Part shown: positions 10,496-21,399 of the stretch, piece after piece
Numbering within the stretch: position 1 is the first letter of the stretch
How the letters are laid out: each line of letters begins with the position of its first letter
Source of the DNA: Basidiobolus ranarum
Lineage: Eukaryota > Basidiobolomycota > Basidiobolomycetes > Basidiobolales
DNA: 34,397 nucleotides
Reading direction: 5' to 3'
Assembly (NCBI GenBank): GCA_040143965.1
Contig: JASJQH010000066.1
Coordinates: forward strand, 1 to 34,397
The notes under the pieces: generated by a model
Database searches by the model: none
Told to the model about the DNA's origin: nothing
The model's input: the letters and a program-made list of their open reading frames with translations, nothing else
Program-made: the position numbers and the translations under genes

Positions 10496-11628
10496 TCTAC
10501 AAGTGTTCTCCATTTCTTTTATTGCCCGAACCTTCTTGTTTTACTGTAGAACAATGACCATAGCCATAGAATCAAAGGTGTATTAATGTTGAGTGTGTGC
10601 ATGTATACTGTGCTATTTTAATGATCATGTTAACATTTAGGTTAGAGATTGCTTCCATTCTCTAGACGTTAAATAAACCTAAATATAGCAACAGTATATA
10701 TTCACAGATTGAATATTCTGGCATCTATTACAGAATGGCAATCTATGATGTAATTCAATAGTAGTGCATTTATGTCTTTTACTGTTTGCAATAATCTGTT
10801 CCAAGAGGGATTATCTGTCTGATATGATGGGATTTCGAGTATCCTTTAGATGTGAGATTCGAAAAGCAACTGTTTCTGTAGCTTTCGCACTGGTAGATGC
10901 CTTTGCTGGCATACCGCATCGATTTTTTACTTGATTACATCGTAGTTGGATATTGTATAATCAATGAGTCATTAATGCAGTATCCTTGCTTCCCAGCACA
11001 CACGCCTCAAGTCATGTACTTTGTGCAAATATCTATAGAGTTGCTGGACACTGCCTATATTCGCTTATATTTTCCAAGATGATATGGGTGGTATATCACG
11101 ACTTTTGAGGCTCTTTCTTATTACATAAATATCATGATCCTTATATCTGCTGATAACACTGCTAAGTAGAGAGCAAGTGAAACAAGAAACACTCAAGGGG
11201 AAGCCAAAGGAGTACCAAGAATTCAACATCAAGTCATAATATGATGCAATTCATAACTCAGTTTGTCAAATTGTGCTTAACATGGAAATAAGCTTAGTCT
11301 CCCATTTGGATTCATGTCCTTGAAAGAAAGTAATTTGCCTTCACCACCCATTCTTGGCATAGCCAAACTTCACAGTATAATTTACAAAGGTTTATTTACG
11401 GAAGTAGTTAATGTAATATTTCTATGATTCGTCTATTAAATTAAGGCTTTACTAAAGTTAATACTAATTCATACCAATTTATACCTCGAGTTTACGCTAT
11501 GGTGTTTAATTGGAAACTCCAAGAGGTTAAGCAGAATGGTTTTAACACTTGCCATAGCTTCCTGATGATTTTCAACCAAGCTTCTCGTATTACCCGTCAA
11601 AATATTTTTTTCTGGTTTCAATGAAACA
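10496..11628. other. Intergenic stretch between convergent genes
   Basis: About 1.1 kb separating the 3' ends of the orphan gene (plus) and the LST2-like gene (minus). Only one 61-codon frame, without features. I looked here on the minus strand for a cysteine-rich FYVE exon of the LST2-like gene and saw none. Confidence 0.55.
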
Positions 11629-12904
11629 TCAGATTTTTTCTTCAGGGAGTCCTTTCTTTATGTACCGTTTGAACACCTTAGACATGGCAGCTAAGAAAAA
11701 TTTGGCTTCTGGTCCAGACTGCAATGGATCCACTATCGCACAGAGTTTGGTAAAGATTCTGTGAATATTCAAGGTAGCTGGATTCACTTCACCACCACAA
11801 AGCCATCTTTGTAGAGTTAATAACTCTGCAGGTGAAAGTAGTGTTAGCTCGATGAAGATTTGTTTCATGCTTTCACCATGTGGTGATAAAACTTTCAACT
11901 TCTCCGCCAGATTAATATGGTTTTTCAAAAGATTTAAGAGAGACATCCTTGGTAGTGTAAAGAATATCGTTGGATCATACTCCTTTACCGCTTCACCACT
12001 GATAAAATCTTCTTTAATGATTTCTCCTAAAGTGCTCCACATCAATCCTACCCATAAGCTCCATTCATTTCTATCTTCTTTCTCCTTTAAACGGGTACGA
12101 CGACCATTGATATTGAAATAAGTATAGCAAACAAGTCTCTCGAATTCCACCCACGCTTGGTCAAAGTCCATAAGCACAGGGAATAACCCCACCAAGGAGA
12201 TACTGTATGGGTGTTTAACTGCTCTGTATTGAAATACATAACGCAAGGCTTCGAAAGTTGCGCATAGTTTCTGTGCGGGTTCGCGTAGTTCCTCAGAGCA
12301 ATGTTCTATACCTCTAATTTGAAAGCCTCTAGAAAGAGCCTGTGCAGCGAAAAGTATGGTTTCGGAAAATCCTTGGTCTAATTCTTCTCTATCTTCAGTC
12401 GGTAAATGTCTTCGGTATCCTCGTGAGCATTTTAGCACTGAATCCATCTCACAGTAAACCAAATAGATCGTATTTAATAATTCAGTTTGATGTTGATGTA
12501 CTCTATCTGTACACCTTCTAAATCTAGCAGAATTAACATCCCTAACACTTTCGAGAAGTTTGATTGAAGACGAGAGTTGTTGTTCTAAATGGGTAATAAT
12601 GAGGTTAAATTAAGTATGGAGTAGTTGACGATCACATTAAAGTGATGAATATATGTTTGAAATTAACGTGACTATACATACCAGCGTCATAAAATAAATG
12701 TAAAGGATGATTTCGTCGAGTCTTACTTTGTGGGGAGTGCTTTGGCAGTTTCCATTTTTGAAATTTAAAGATTTGCGCAAAGACAGTTGGGTGTTGCAAA
12801 AGTGAAGAGCCATTTGAGTCCTCAGAGTTGCGTGGAGTCTCGTTAGCACCTACTGATGTAGTAGCTCTATAATTCCGTGAAGGAGTTGGCATAATCCTTG
12901 TCAT
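11629..12904 (-). CDS. LST2: LST2-like (lateral signaling target protein 2 family) protein, FYVE-less, 392 aa
   Basis: Two exons, 12682-12904 and 11629-12584, are joined across a 97-base intron (GTATGT...TTTAG). The frame stays open and gives 392 residues. Animal LST2 (ZFYVE28) is an endosomal protein that promotes EGF-receptor degradation; I recall its N-terminal half carrying a D-Y-EPA-LMF-(T/S)IPRL signature. Here residues 276-287 read EYDPTIFFTLPR, and residues 146-161 read GFSETILFAAQALSRG at the matching upstream place. A helical stretch at about 75-120 has SIKLLESVRDVNSARF. The protein stops soon after LTLQRWLCGG and SKVFKRYIKKG without the C-terminal FYVE zinc finger of the animal proteins. 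Residues 1-60 are Ser/Thr/Asn-rich and probably disordered. A second in-frame ATG five codons in is an alternative start. A TATATAAAA box lies about 125 bases upstream. Family assignment rests on remembered motifs. Confidence 0.75.
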
Positions 12905-13025
12905 CGATATATATGTTCTATTTGATAAAGAGTAGACAATTTTTACAGAAGAAATGGCACGAGTTCGAGCAAAGTTTATGGATCTATGTGTTGCTTACAG
13001 CTCGCAGAAAAGAAATAAATGGCCA

Positions 13026-13034
13026 TTTTATATA
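13026..13034 (-). promoter_or_regulatory. TATA box of the LST2-like gene
   Basis: TATATAAAA on the minus strand, 122-130 bases before the ATG at 12904. This is the same spacing as in the F-box gene. Confidence 0.5.
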
Positions 13035-14227
13035 TTTTCAAGATTCGACAATATCTGGAACTGAATAGTGCCAGAGGAGTGAAACTCCAGCATCATGCCA
13101 GTATCCGTACCCCAAGGAGATAGATGTGTTTTGATTAGGAGGGCATATAAATTCGGTCTTTGATTAGATAGCCAAATGGAGTATTTTCTTGTAGAAAACA
13201 TCTTGTTTATCAACATTACTGAGAATATTATTTGATATCCGACCCTCGAATTCCTCTACTCCTCAAAAAAGGGGAGATTGACGGAAGATAGAACTTGGAA
13301 TTAGTCACTTCAGCCAACGTATTACTGCACATTCCTACGTCAAGCGTGGATCAGGACGTTGTTGGAACACTGTCACGAAGCCTGTTTTTCAATTGATCCA
13401 TTTTCATTTAGGATCTATAGATATTCCTCAGTTACCGATATATAATGCGAGTAATGCTTCTTAATTCGCATGTGGCTTAGGGTTAATTCGATGACGAAAT
13501 ATGTAAATCTTTTTTTCATGTTCTCTAACAAAGAATCATTGCCATTTGTTGCTTGTAAGAAAAGGATTTTCGCCATTAGATCACTAATACTAGCCACATT
13601 CCATTTCCTAATATAAACTTGAAGAACAAAGAGATCGCGAATCTCATAAAAAGTTCCAAGGCCATTAATTTCCTTTGAAACATGATCGAAAACTGGTACT
13701 GAAACAACTTTGAATTTGAATTCGTTTAAACAAAAGATTCAATTGAAATAGTTAAAATTCTTTCGAATACCCAGCACGCTGCTCAGCATGCAATGTTTGA
13801 GAATAATAAAGGTATCTAAATTTCATTTGCATAGCTATACAAAGCCAGTGTATATTCTACTATCTGCAATAATAATGTCTACTTGATATAGTTAGCTACA
13901 AAGGATATATTCTACATATGCATATATAAAAATAACTAAGCCTCTGAGCAAGGATATTTTGACTAATTGGAAAGGCGACATTGAAAAAATAAACGATCTA
14001 CAGACAGTAACCTGTGCGTGTCATATATAATATGTTCTAAGAATAGAATCTTTCAGTAATGTTATCAACTCTATCTACCAGTCCAGCTTTAAGCAAGTAG
14101 ATAGGATGCTTTACAATATAATAATGATATGCTGGTGTTGCTGATGCTTAAACCATATTTGTAAGAGGTATATCTCAAGTATTTATTATTCCTAAACTTC
14201 GTTCACGATGTAAACTAATTCTCTATT
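13035..14227. other. Intergenic stretch, LST2-like 5' flank to BZZ1-like 3' end
   Basis: About 1.2 kb, A+T-rich. Minus-strand frames at 13028-13216 and 13415-13597 have no motifs and no plausible splice partners that I can see. It probably holds only the LST2-like promoter and the BZZ1-like 3' untranslated region. Confidence 0.5.
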
Positions 14228-17200
14228 TTACAACATTTGCACGTAATTTGCTGGAAATTGACCACGTTGGCCATTCAAAATACCTAGTCAACAGATATAA
14301 AAGTTTAGCATTTGAGCGTAGTCAATGTGATGTGTGTAAGCGTGTTACCTTCCCACCAGCCGTCATCGCCTTCTTTGTTTGTTACTTCGATCATATCACC
14401 TGCGCGAATAGTCAACTCCTCAGCCGTTCTAGCATCGTAATCATACAGGGCTTCAGACAGAAAAAATAAAGACAACTCAGGTTAGGAGAAATATCAAAAT
14501 ATTTATCAGGTAGATTATTCACTTTAGTACCTTGCACCTGAATAGAGTTATTTGCAGGTGTAACATTCTGTGGAGTTGATGAAATGGTTGGTGAAGTGAC
14601 GGTCATTGGTTCTTCAATTGATTCGACGTATTGCACATAAGCAGCTGGAACAAGTCCTTCTTGTCCATTGTAATTGGCTTTTACCCAACCTGAGCCATCA
14701 TCACCCTCAAGTATGGTAATCCAAGCACCAGCAGAGACTGAAACCTGAGAACTATCAGTAGCGTCATAATCATACAAAACGGTAGCATTTGAAGCATTGC
14801 TATTACTAGTGCTATCTATGCTTGCGACGGTGGAGTTATCAGCATATGGGTTTGACGTAGTTTGTGGTGAATTAACAGCCATAGAACTCTCGTTAGTTAA
14901 CGGAGAAGATTTGAAAGACTGTGGAAGCGGTTTACGAGAATTAGACCGGCGAATACCCGCAATAGCTTTAAATAAACTATTAATATATGTTTACAACAAT
15001 AAAGACGCCAATAGAAACCTACACGAAACACTTCCGGAAAAGAACGAACGAGAAGTCTTGGTAGAATCTTTTGAACAATCGGGAGATACCTTAAGTTCAC
15101 ATTTAGCGTGGCAATTGTAACCACATTCTATGTACGTATTTAAGTTATTTATGCTGGTAATGGTATTCAACAAGCGATATTACCTTTACATGTAAAGCCT
15201 TGTTTTGCCAGACCCCAGATTGTCGTTTGACAATAATCACAGGTGGTTGGAATTGTAAAAGAAGCGGTCTTAAAGTTATGCCTTTGACCGTCGATAGAAT
15301 TTTCTATAAATCAAGGGATTAACTTCAATCAATGGAGTAATTAGCAAGCTCTATAAGCATACCTCCAATGCTGCTTATGATGACTTGCTGTTCAGTTTCT
15401 AAAGCCAACTTCATGGAATTGAGTATACTGACATGTTGCAAAGTCTCATTGATTTTCTATTCGAAAGAGTTAGTGAAATCAATCTCCAGTATATTCAAAA
15501 AAGCACTGTCTTCACCTCCTGAACATCATCGGGATCTCCAAGTGTACGGTTGTTGGTATAAGCATCTTGAAGATTATGCAAACCTTCCAATTCTTTGCTC
15601 TTTACGTTTAACTCGTTAGTTAATTCGCCGAGTCTCGATTTGTTCTTTACTAGCTTATTGTTTAAGAATACAACACTAGCATCATCAGTGACTAATTCAA
15701 CCTGTTAAACAAAGAGCATGCAAAAGCAATCAAAGTTTTAACAACGATTGATAAAGAAATTTCAAAAGCAATGCTAATTACCCCTTCGGTATCTAGACTA
15801 CATGGCTCAAAGACGAATGCGCTGGGCTCTTCTTTGTCAACTGCATTCTGTTTGATGAACATTTGAGAATCCAATTTTTCATCCAAATTCTCGACCTCTT
15901 CCATGATGTCATCTAGATGAGTTTGAGTCTCAGTGAGCATGCTCGATTCCAAATCTACATAATCTTTCCAAATTCCTTTCAACGCAGTTATCCGGCTTTC
16001 ATTTACCCATTGCATATTCTAGGAAGAGAGATCGTGTAAGTTTGTAGAGTCATAGGATGCCAATGAATTATCCCGTAAAAAGGTACTGACGTTTAAAAGA
16101 GCTGGGAAATCCTCTTGATGATACTTGCTTTTCTCGGCATTGGCGACGTTAACAGCGATGAGATATAGATTCTAGATATCGTGATCATACTCGTTACTAA
16201 AGATTGAAATGCAATTTTGCCCCAAAAGCAAGCCTCTCACTTTATTGTTGTTGCGATCTGTAAAGTCTTGGTTGTATTGTCTGTTTAACTTTGAACCAAT
16301 TTTGATTTAGATTACACTTCACCTCATTCCATACTAAACAGTAAGTACTTACCTTTTCGACACTCTTTTCATCTTGGGCACGCTCTTGCTTTGCTCTAGT
16401 AGTTTGGACCTCTGAGAATGATTCATCATAATTTTCTTTAGCCTATAGATAGTTATGTATGGAGTTATAATAGAATTCATGGAAATGTGGTCTTATCCTA
16501 ATTAGAATCTACGTACCTTATCTTTCTCATGGAAAAAGCGATCCCGTTCTGACATCAGTCGTTGTGAGAATTGCATTTGCTAAATATCACCAATAGACGA
16601 GTTAAACTAAGGGGATAATAATCATCATTCCTTAAGCAACATCAACTTACTTTTCTTCTGGAATCCTCTTTTTTTTGAGCCAAAGTTCTTAAAGGATCGG
16701 CCACAGAAGACATCAAAGAATCAGCAAACTCTTGACGTAGCTTTGCAATGTTTTCTGTTTCAGTCAAAATGACAGTCAATGCTTTGTAAACAGCACTTGA
16801 AAATTAATAATTAGGTAAGAAATTTCATGAGAATAGGCAACATGACAAGTATATTAACAAAAAAATATCAAACCTGGAGTCTGCACCTCCAGGGGGTGCT
16901 TCGCCGTTCATCATCTCTGGCATCATAGAATATCCTCGTTTATCAAATTTTCCTTGATATTTTCGAGTGAGAGATTCAAGCTTGGATGCGTGATCTCGTT
17001 CAATTTGAGCTCGATCTTTGATGAACTCTCTAAATTCGTTCAATAATTGAATTCCATTCTGTAGAAACTGGTTTACCGTACCCAGCTGCGCTCCCTATAG
17101 ATTATCGTGACCAAAAATAAGGAATAGACAAGCAATGTTAGCAACATGGCTATTAAAATCAATTCGTCAAGCGAAATAAAGGTGGATGTGGTAAAGGTAG

Positions 17201-17235
17201 TAGTACTTTACCCTTAGTGAGCTACCAAAATCCAT
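14228..17235 (-). CDS. BZZ1: Bzz1-type F-BAR, C1, double SH3 protein, 15 exons, 668 aa
   Basis: Yeast Bzz1 binds membranes through its F-BAR domain and activates Las17/WASP-driven actin assembly at endocytic patches. Exons: 17212-17235, 16874-17094, 16651-16795, 16517-16579, 16353-16442, 16241-16288, 16091-16171, 15782-16018, 15516-15701, 15363-15456, 15184-15303, 15023-15127, 14531-14965, 14349-14450, 14228-14283. All introns are GT...AG, 56-117 bases, and the frame holds to a TAA. The first exon gives only MDFGSSLR. F-BAR spans about residues 1-310 (LLNEFREFIKDRAQIERDHA, then NLYLIAVNVANAEKSKYHQE). C1 at 405-454 keeps all eight zinc ligands: H405, C418, C421, C435, C438, H443, C446, C454. 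SH3-1 is at about 532-586 (VLYDYDA, then GLVPAAYV). SH3-2 is at 617-668 (ALYDYDA, GWWEG, FPANYVQML), ending at the C-terminus as in the family. A Ser/Thr/Asn-rich linker separates C1 from SH3-1. Confidence 0.92.
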
Positions 17236-18790
17236 GCTATAATATTTAAGTACGACTTTAGGGGTGTAAAAGGAATCCTTAACAAGTGGGAGGTCCCTGA
17301 CTTGGAAGTCAAATAGATGTGATTATTTCTTGATACCATACATAAAAGCTTGAGTAGAACCTTCGTCAGCAAATGGCTAAATCGGATTATCCCGTAAAAT
17401 CGACGATTTAAGCAACAATAGATATAAATTGAATGAATTTTTGGTTTCCTGGTTTTTTTGAATTAGTTTTGCTTAAGATCAAACTAAGTGCTTATCTACT
17501 CAGAAAAACCATGTAGGTCATCAATACGTAAAGATCATGTACTATTTTGTTCAGATGGGTGAATGTCAGCAGATACCCATAAGGAGGCTATGAAGCTATA
17601 TATTCGCGTGGGTTGTTACCAAATTCAAGTTCGCTGATATCATGAGTGCAAAGGTCTACTAATCATTTGTGTAGAGCCGATGCTGGAGGGGGGAATGTAT
17701 ATTGATAAGCAACGAGAAAGATTAAATAGAAAGTACTAAAAAATCTAGGTATACACACGAAGTGGAGTGAAATCTCATGCTGAGTTTCGAGTCAGATAAG
17801 CTTTATACTTTAGTTGTACTTCGTGAGGACTGAATAACCGCATGCCATTCAAGTTCGTAACAAGATACTGACGATGGTGAGAATTGTTAAAGTCAGAACT
17901 CCCACAAAATCACAGACAATCGCTAATTTGAATCACTACCAATTAAGCCTTCACATTCCTCGAATCGCACGCCCCATCATCTTCCCGTAATATATGCTCC
18001 TCAACACCGAGGTAGGTTGACTGAAAGCCGGAGGGTACCTCCATATAATAGTTGCTATTGTCTTGGATGAACGTGTTGAGTATGCACCAATCATATTCTC
18101 ATCAGGGCTGATGAGATCCGGTTGCTTAAGTTGTCTTCCAGAATTTCAGCAAGCTCGGGTGTTGGGGAAATGCACCCGCTAGCCAACCTCAGCAAATATT
18201 GCTCGTGTATGAAAAGCTTGATGTACAAGGGAAACATCACGTGTGAACTTATTGTAGTTTATGCTCAGTAAAATGATCGAGAAGAGTTTGTTTGGGGAGA
18301 AATTCTTCAGGTTCTAATATTTTCTCCCCCATCATTTTTTCATACATGCACCACTAGAACAAGATTGGTCTCTCGTGCAAGAGAGGTGTGACCGTCTTCT
18401 GAGATTTGTTACCGCTTTTCTCCCACAAGATTTTTCGGGTGATTTATCCACTCAAGATATAATAATCCCAGATTCTCAATTCATCCTAATCTTGCCACTC
18501 ACTCCTGGTACCTAAAGATTGTTAACAACACTTTCATTTTGATACTGGAATCGCAACACTGGTGAACATTCTAATTGTGAACTCCTCCCCCAATACTTGA
18601 GTTGATTCATATTGGATTACCTGTTACCACTTTTCGTTACTCGACATTTACTACGTCTCTCTATTGAAGTTCACTCTTTTTTATACTCTATTTATATATT
18701 CAATTTTCATTTACCGTGAGTAACGAATAATTTTTTTAAATCTTCTATAAGTCCATATCAAACAGATTCTAAGATATTGCACCTACAGGC
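17236..18790. other. Intergenic stretch upstream of the BZZ1-like gene
   Basis: About 1.55 kb between the BZZ1-like start (minus) and the start of the small gene at 18791 (plus), so probably a divergent promoter region. No open frame of note. It contains C/T-rich patches near 18311-18340 and 18575-18590, and an A/T-rich TTTATATATTC stretch near 18688 that could serve the small gene. Confidence 0.45.
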
Positions 18791-19052
18791 ATGTCCTTAA
18801 TTAAGCAAATATTAGAAATGGTCAAGTCCTTTCGTAATCGAACAACTAATTTCAATAGTCTCGGCGGCCCGACTGGAAGTGAAGCTGCTTTATGGATAGG
18901 TGCAAGACGTCGAGATGGAACCCAACGGTTCTATCTACTTCAATCAAGGTAACAAACAGTTTATAATTGACATTACATAGACCATTCGTTTGAGAGATTT
19001 TCTTACCACCATCTTCCCACTTAGGAAACGTCGATCATTTGAGAAATTATAG
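18791..19052 (+). CDS. Possible tiny two-exon gene for a 60-aa basic peptide
   Basis: Too short to stand out as an open frame. Exon 1 (18791-18948) starts MSLIKQILEMVKSFRNRT and continues through GGPTGSEAALWIGARRRDG to FYLLQSR. It meets a GTAACA donor, a 76-base intron ending CACTTAG, and exon 2 (19025-19052), which adds KRRSFEKL and a TAG. The peptide is strongly basic, with an amphipathic N-terminal helix that could target a membrane or mitochondria (inference only). No homologue is recognised. Without splicing the frame ends after 53 residues, with nearly the same product. An A/T-rich TTTATATATTC stretch lies about 100 bases upstream. It could be chance. Confidence 0.35.
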
Positions 19053-19880
19053 TATACACCCCTTTAGGTGGATTCACAACTCTTGTTTTGCATTATGAGG
19101 TATACAGTCTTAAGTTTCGTCTGACTTTCAGAATTCTTTCCGTTAGTATAAATTCCTTGAGGGGCGGATATATAACGGTATTTTGATTTATCATACCATT
19201 CATTATTTTATACATAGTACAGTTGATCTCCTTTTACTCAACTCAAATATCATCATCGTACCCACTCCACGCAGAAATACACATACACACATTCCGATTC
19301 AATCATACATATTGTCGTTTTGGATGTCACTACATAACGTCCTTTATAAAAACTCCAAAAAAATGGACAAATAGTAAAAGCAGATTTAGTACTACTCAAT
19401 GCTCTACCTCAATTCCAATGTTACACTACTAAGTGAGCTATATTCGGTATGAAGAATTGCTAAGCTAGCGGTTAATATCACCACATCAGATATTGGCCAT
19501 TGGTGGCTAACCAAAATTGAGCAAACATAATGGTTTTTGAGAGATATTGATAACTATTAAGCAAGCTCAGTTTTGCACTCATTGAATTGGTTGAAGGCTA
19601 TATATATTTATCAGATTAAACAAACAGCATTAAACAATAATTAGCCTTCACCTATCATCCAGGAATAATCTCAATATCAGGTAACTCTAATTGAACAGCA
19701 CTTGGACATGAATGCTCTGAAATTTCGGGCTTTCTTTGCTAGGAACACTCGGACATTACTTGTATTCAATAAACGACACTAAACTTTGGAATACGGATTA
19801 TGCATCTTTGCACTGGTGGCTTGATACGTTATTACTTACCCGAGCTCACAGACAATTAAAGACACGCAAATAGCCTTACA
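19053..19880. other. Intergenic stretch
   Basis: Only overlapping short frames (19183-19374 and 19223-19432, plus), rich in His, Ser and Thr because of A/C-rich sequence. No gene supported. The minus strand near 19650-19740 could hold a last exon of the uncertain gene at 19895-20290: an acceptor TTTCAG, then a frame reading HSCPSAVQLELPDIEIIPG and a stop. The linking splice is unclear. Confidence 0.35.
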
Positions 19881-19894
19881 TATATTTAACTTAC

Positions 19895-20290
19895 CTGGTT
19901 GCTCAAAAGGCACTCCTGCTTGACTTTTAACTCATTGAAAAGTAGTGCTGAAATTGAGATGTACGCATATTTAGGTGCAGTTCGAAGTCTTTCTTCACTC
20001 AGCAAACCAAGCCTAGGAGCCTCAATTTGAAGAGTCCGTAACACTTCATCAATGTTAATATTCTCCGTTCTTTTCACTTATATCGGCGTTCGCTGAACAC
20101 CATTCTTACCTATGTAAGAGTATTGATGAAAAAAGGTCAAGGAATTCGGCTATATGTGAAAACAGTATGAGATATAGTGCGTATTTCAACGTTCGCTTGT
20201 GCTCATATTCAGCATCGAGCTTACACCACCAGGCGCTATGGGTGGCTTAGATAGTAAATCGTGGCCATATCCAAGCACTATGATGAGCTC
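19895..20290 (-). pseudogene. Unrecognised coding-like exons, possible spliced gene or host pseudogene
   Basis: Three minus-strand blocks join in frame at GT...AG borders. Block 20225-20290 reads ELIIVLGYGHDLLSKPPIAP. Block 20110-20149 reads PNSLTFFHQYSYI. Block 19895-20076 starts KRTENINIDEVLRTLQIEAP, includes APKYAYISISALLFNELK, and ends CLLSNQ before a strong GTAAGT donor. The peptide text looks like a genuine folded protein. However, the second intron would be only 33 bases, I find no start codon exon, and the 3' continuation is ambiguous. Further upstream (about 20515-20575, minus) another fragment reads FLIDLSPSNLANPTHDTLEEAN before a stop or splice. I do not recognise the family. A decayed host gene is as likely as a live one. 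Confidence 0.3.
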
Positions 20291-21399
20291 CTACAGTGAA
20301 GTATTTCCAATCAGAATCACGATCATCATGCTGGTACCTTTTAATAGGTACTATTGAATCGCTTAGGATTGAGGTTTGTCATGTAGATTGGTAATCTGAG
20401 GGTATCGTGACTGATCGATTCATTCTGTCAAGCCTTAATAGGAGTGAGTCTTACACTGGAGCACCAATCCCCAATAGCAAGCGATTCAATAATACGTCAA
20501 ACGCTAATTAGCTTCTTCTAGAGTGTCATGAGTAGGATTCGCCAAATTGCTTGGGGACAAGTCAATGAGAAACTGCCTTGCGAGTCAATGTATTAGATGT
20601 ATAGAAAAAAGCTAAGCCTCACCGTATTTGATTGGTTGGGAGTCGTTTCATTCTGACTTGGCCATATATTGCTACTATTAAGTCAATATTGATGGTTCAG
20701 CTTTATACAATTTGTATGCACTAGAGTCAGACACTTCTACCATCCAATGCATTTATAGATTGAAAATGGACGAATCAGCGTAGCCTGTGAAGACCTAATT
20801 ATAGGGCATGCAAGGGAGTGAAATCAATAATTGATGCCATGTACACGCAATGAGCATAAAGTTTCATTTAATCATACAAACGACGCACCCAACGAGTGTC
20901 TAATCAAGACAATTGGGGTCTCCCGCTTTCATCTATGTTTCACTCATGTCTGAGCTACCCCATCTGTAGTTCATCTGCAGTACTGACTGCACCCACATTA
21001 TAGTTTCTTGGAGCGGTACCTTGAATGAGGTACTACTATTGTACTTGGATTTATGGTCTGGCACGACTGGGAGTGTGCTAAAGAGCATTTAGCAAAAGTG
21101 ACCAAAACTATCCGGTCAATTGGCATAAATAAAAATGTAGGACAATAGACTGAAAAGCGTAAAGGAAACCGCTTTCCATGCTAATGATCAGTATGAAATT
21201 AATGTGCACTTTGGAACTAATCCCTATTGATGTACATAAAGACCACATCTTGGCCTAGGAGACTTCTGCTCCATGTAAGCCATTAGCTAGTGGTAGGGTT
21301 CTAGTTTCTAAGCCTGTCACAGCTGGATTTGGCGATGCTCTGTATGTTGCCCAAAACTTGGTGCTCAGATGGTGATCGTGATGTAACTCCATTGAGCAA

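Noticed and set aside
11100-11628. Search for a FYVE exon of the LST2-like gene
   Set aside because: No CxxC-rich minus-strand frame is present in this interval.
14248-15120. Plus-strand open frames (14248-14469, 14797-15120)
   Set aside because: They are antisense shadows of the SH3 and C1 exons of the BZZ1-like gene.
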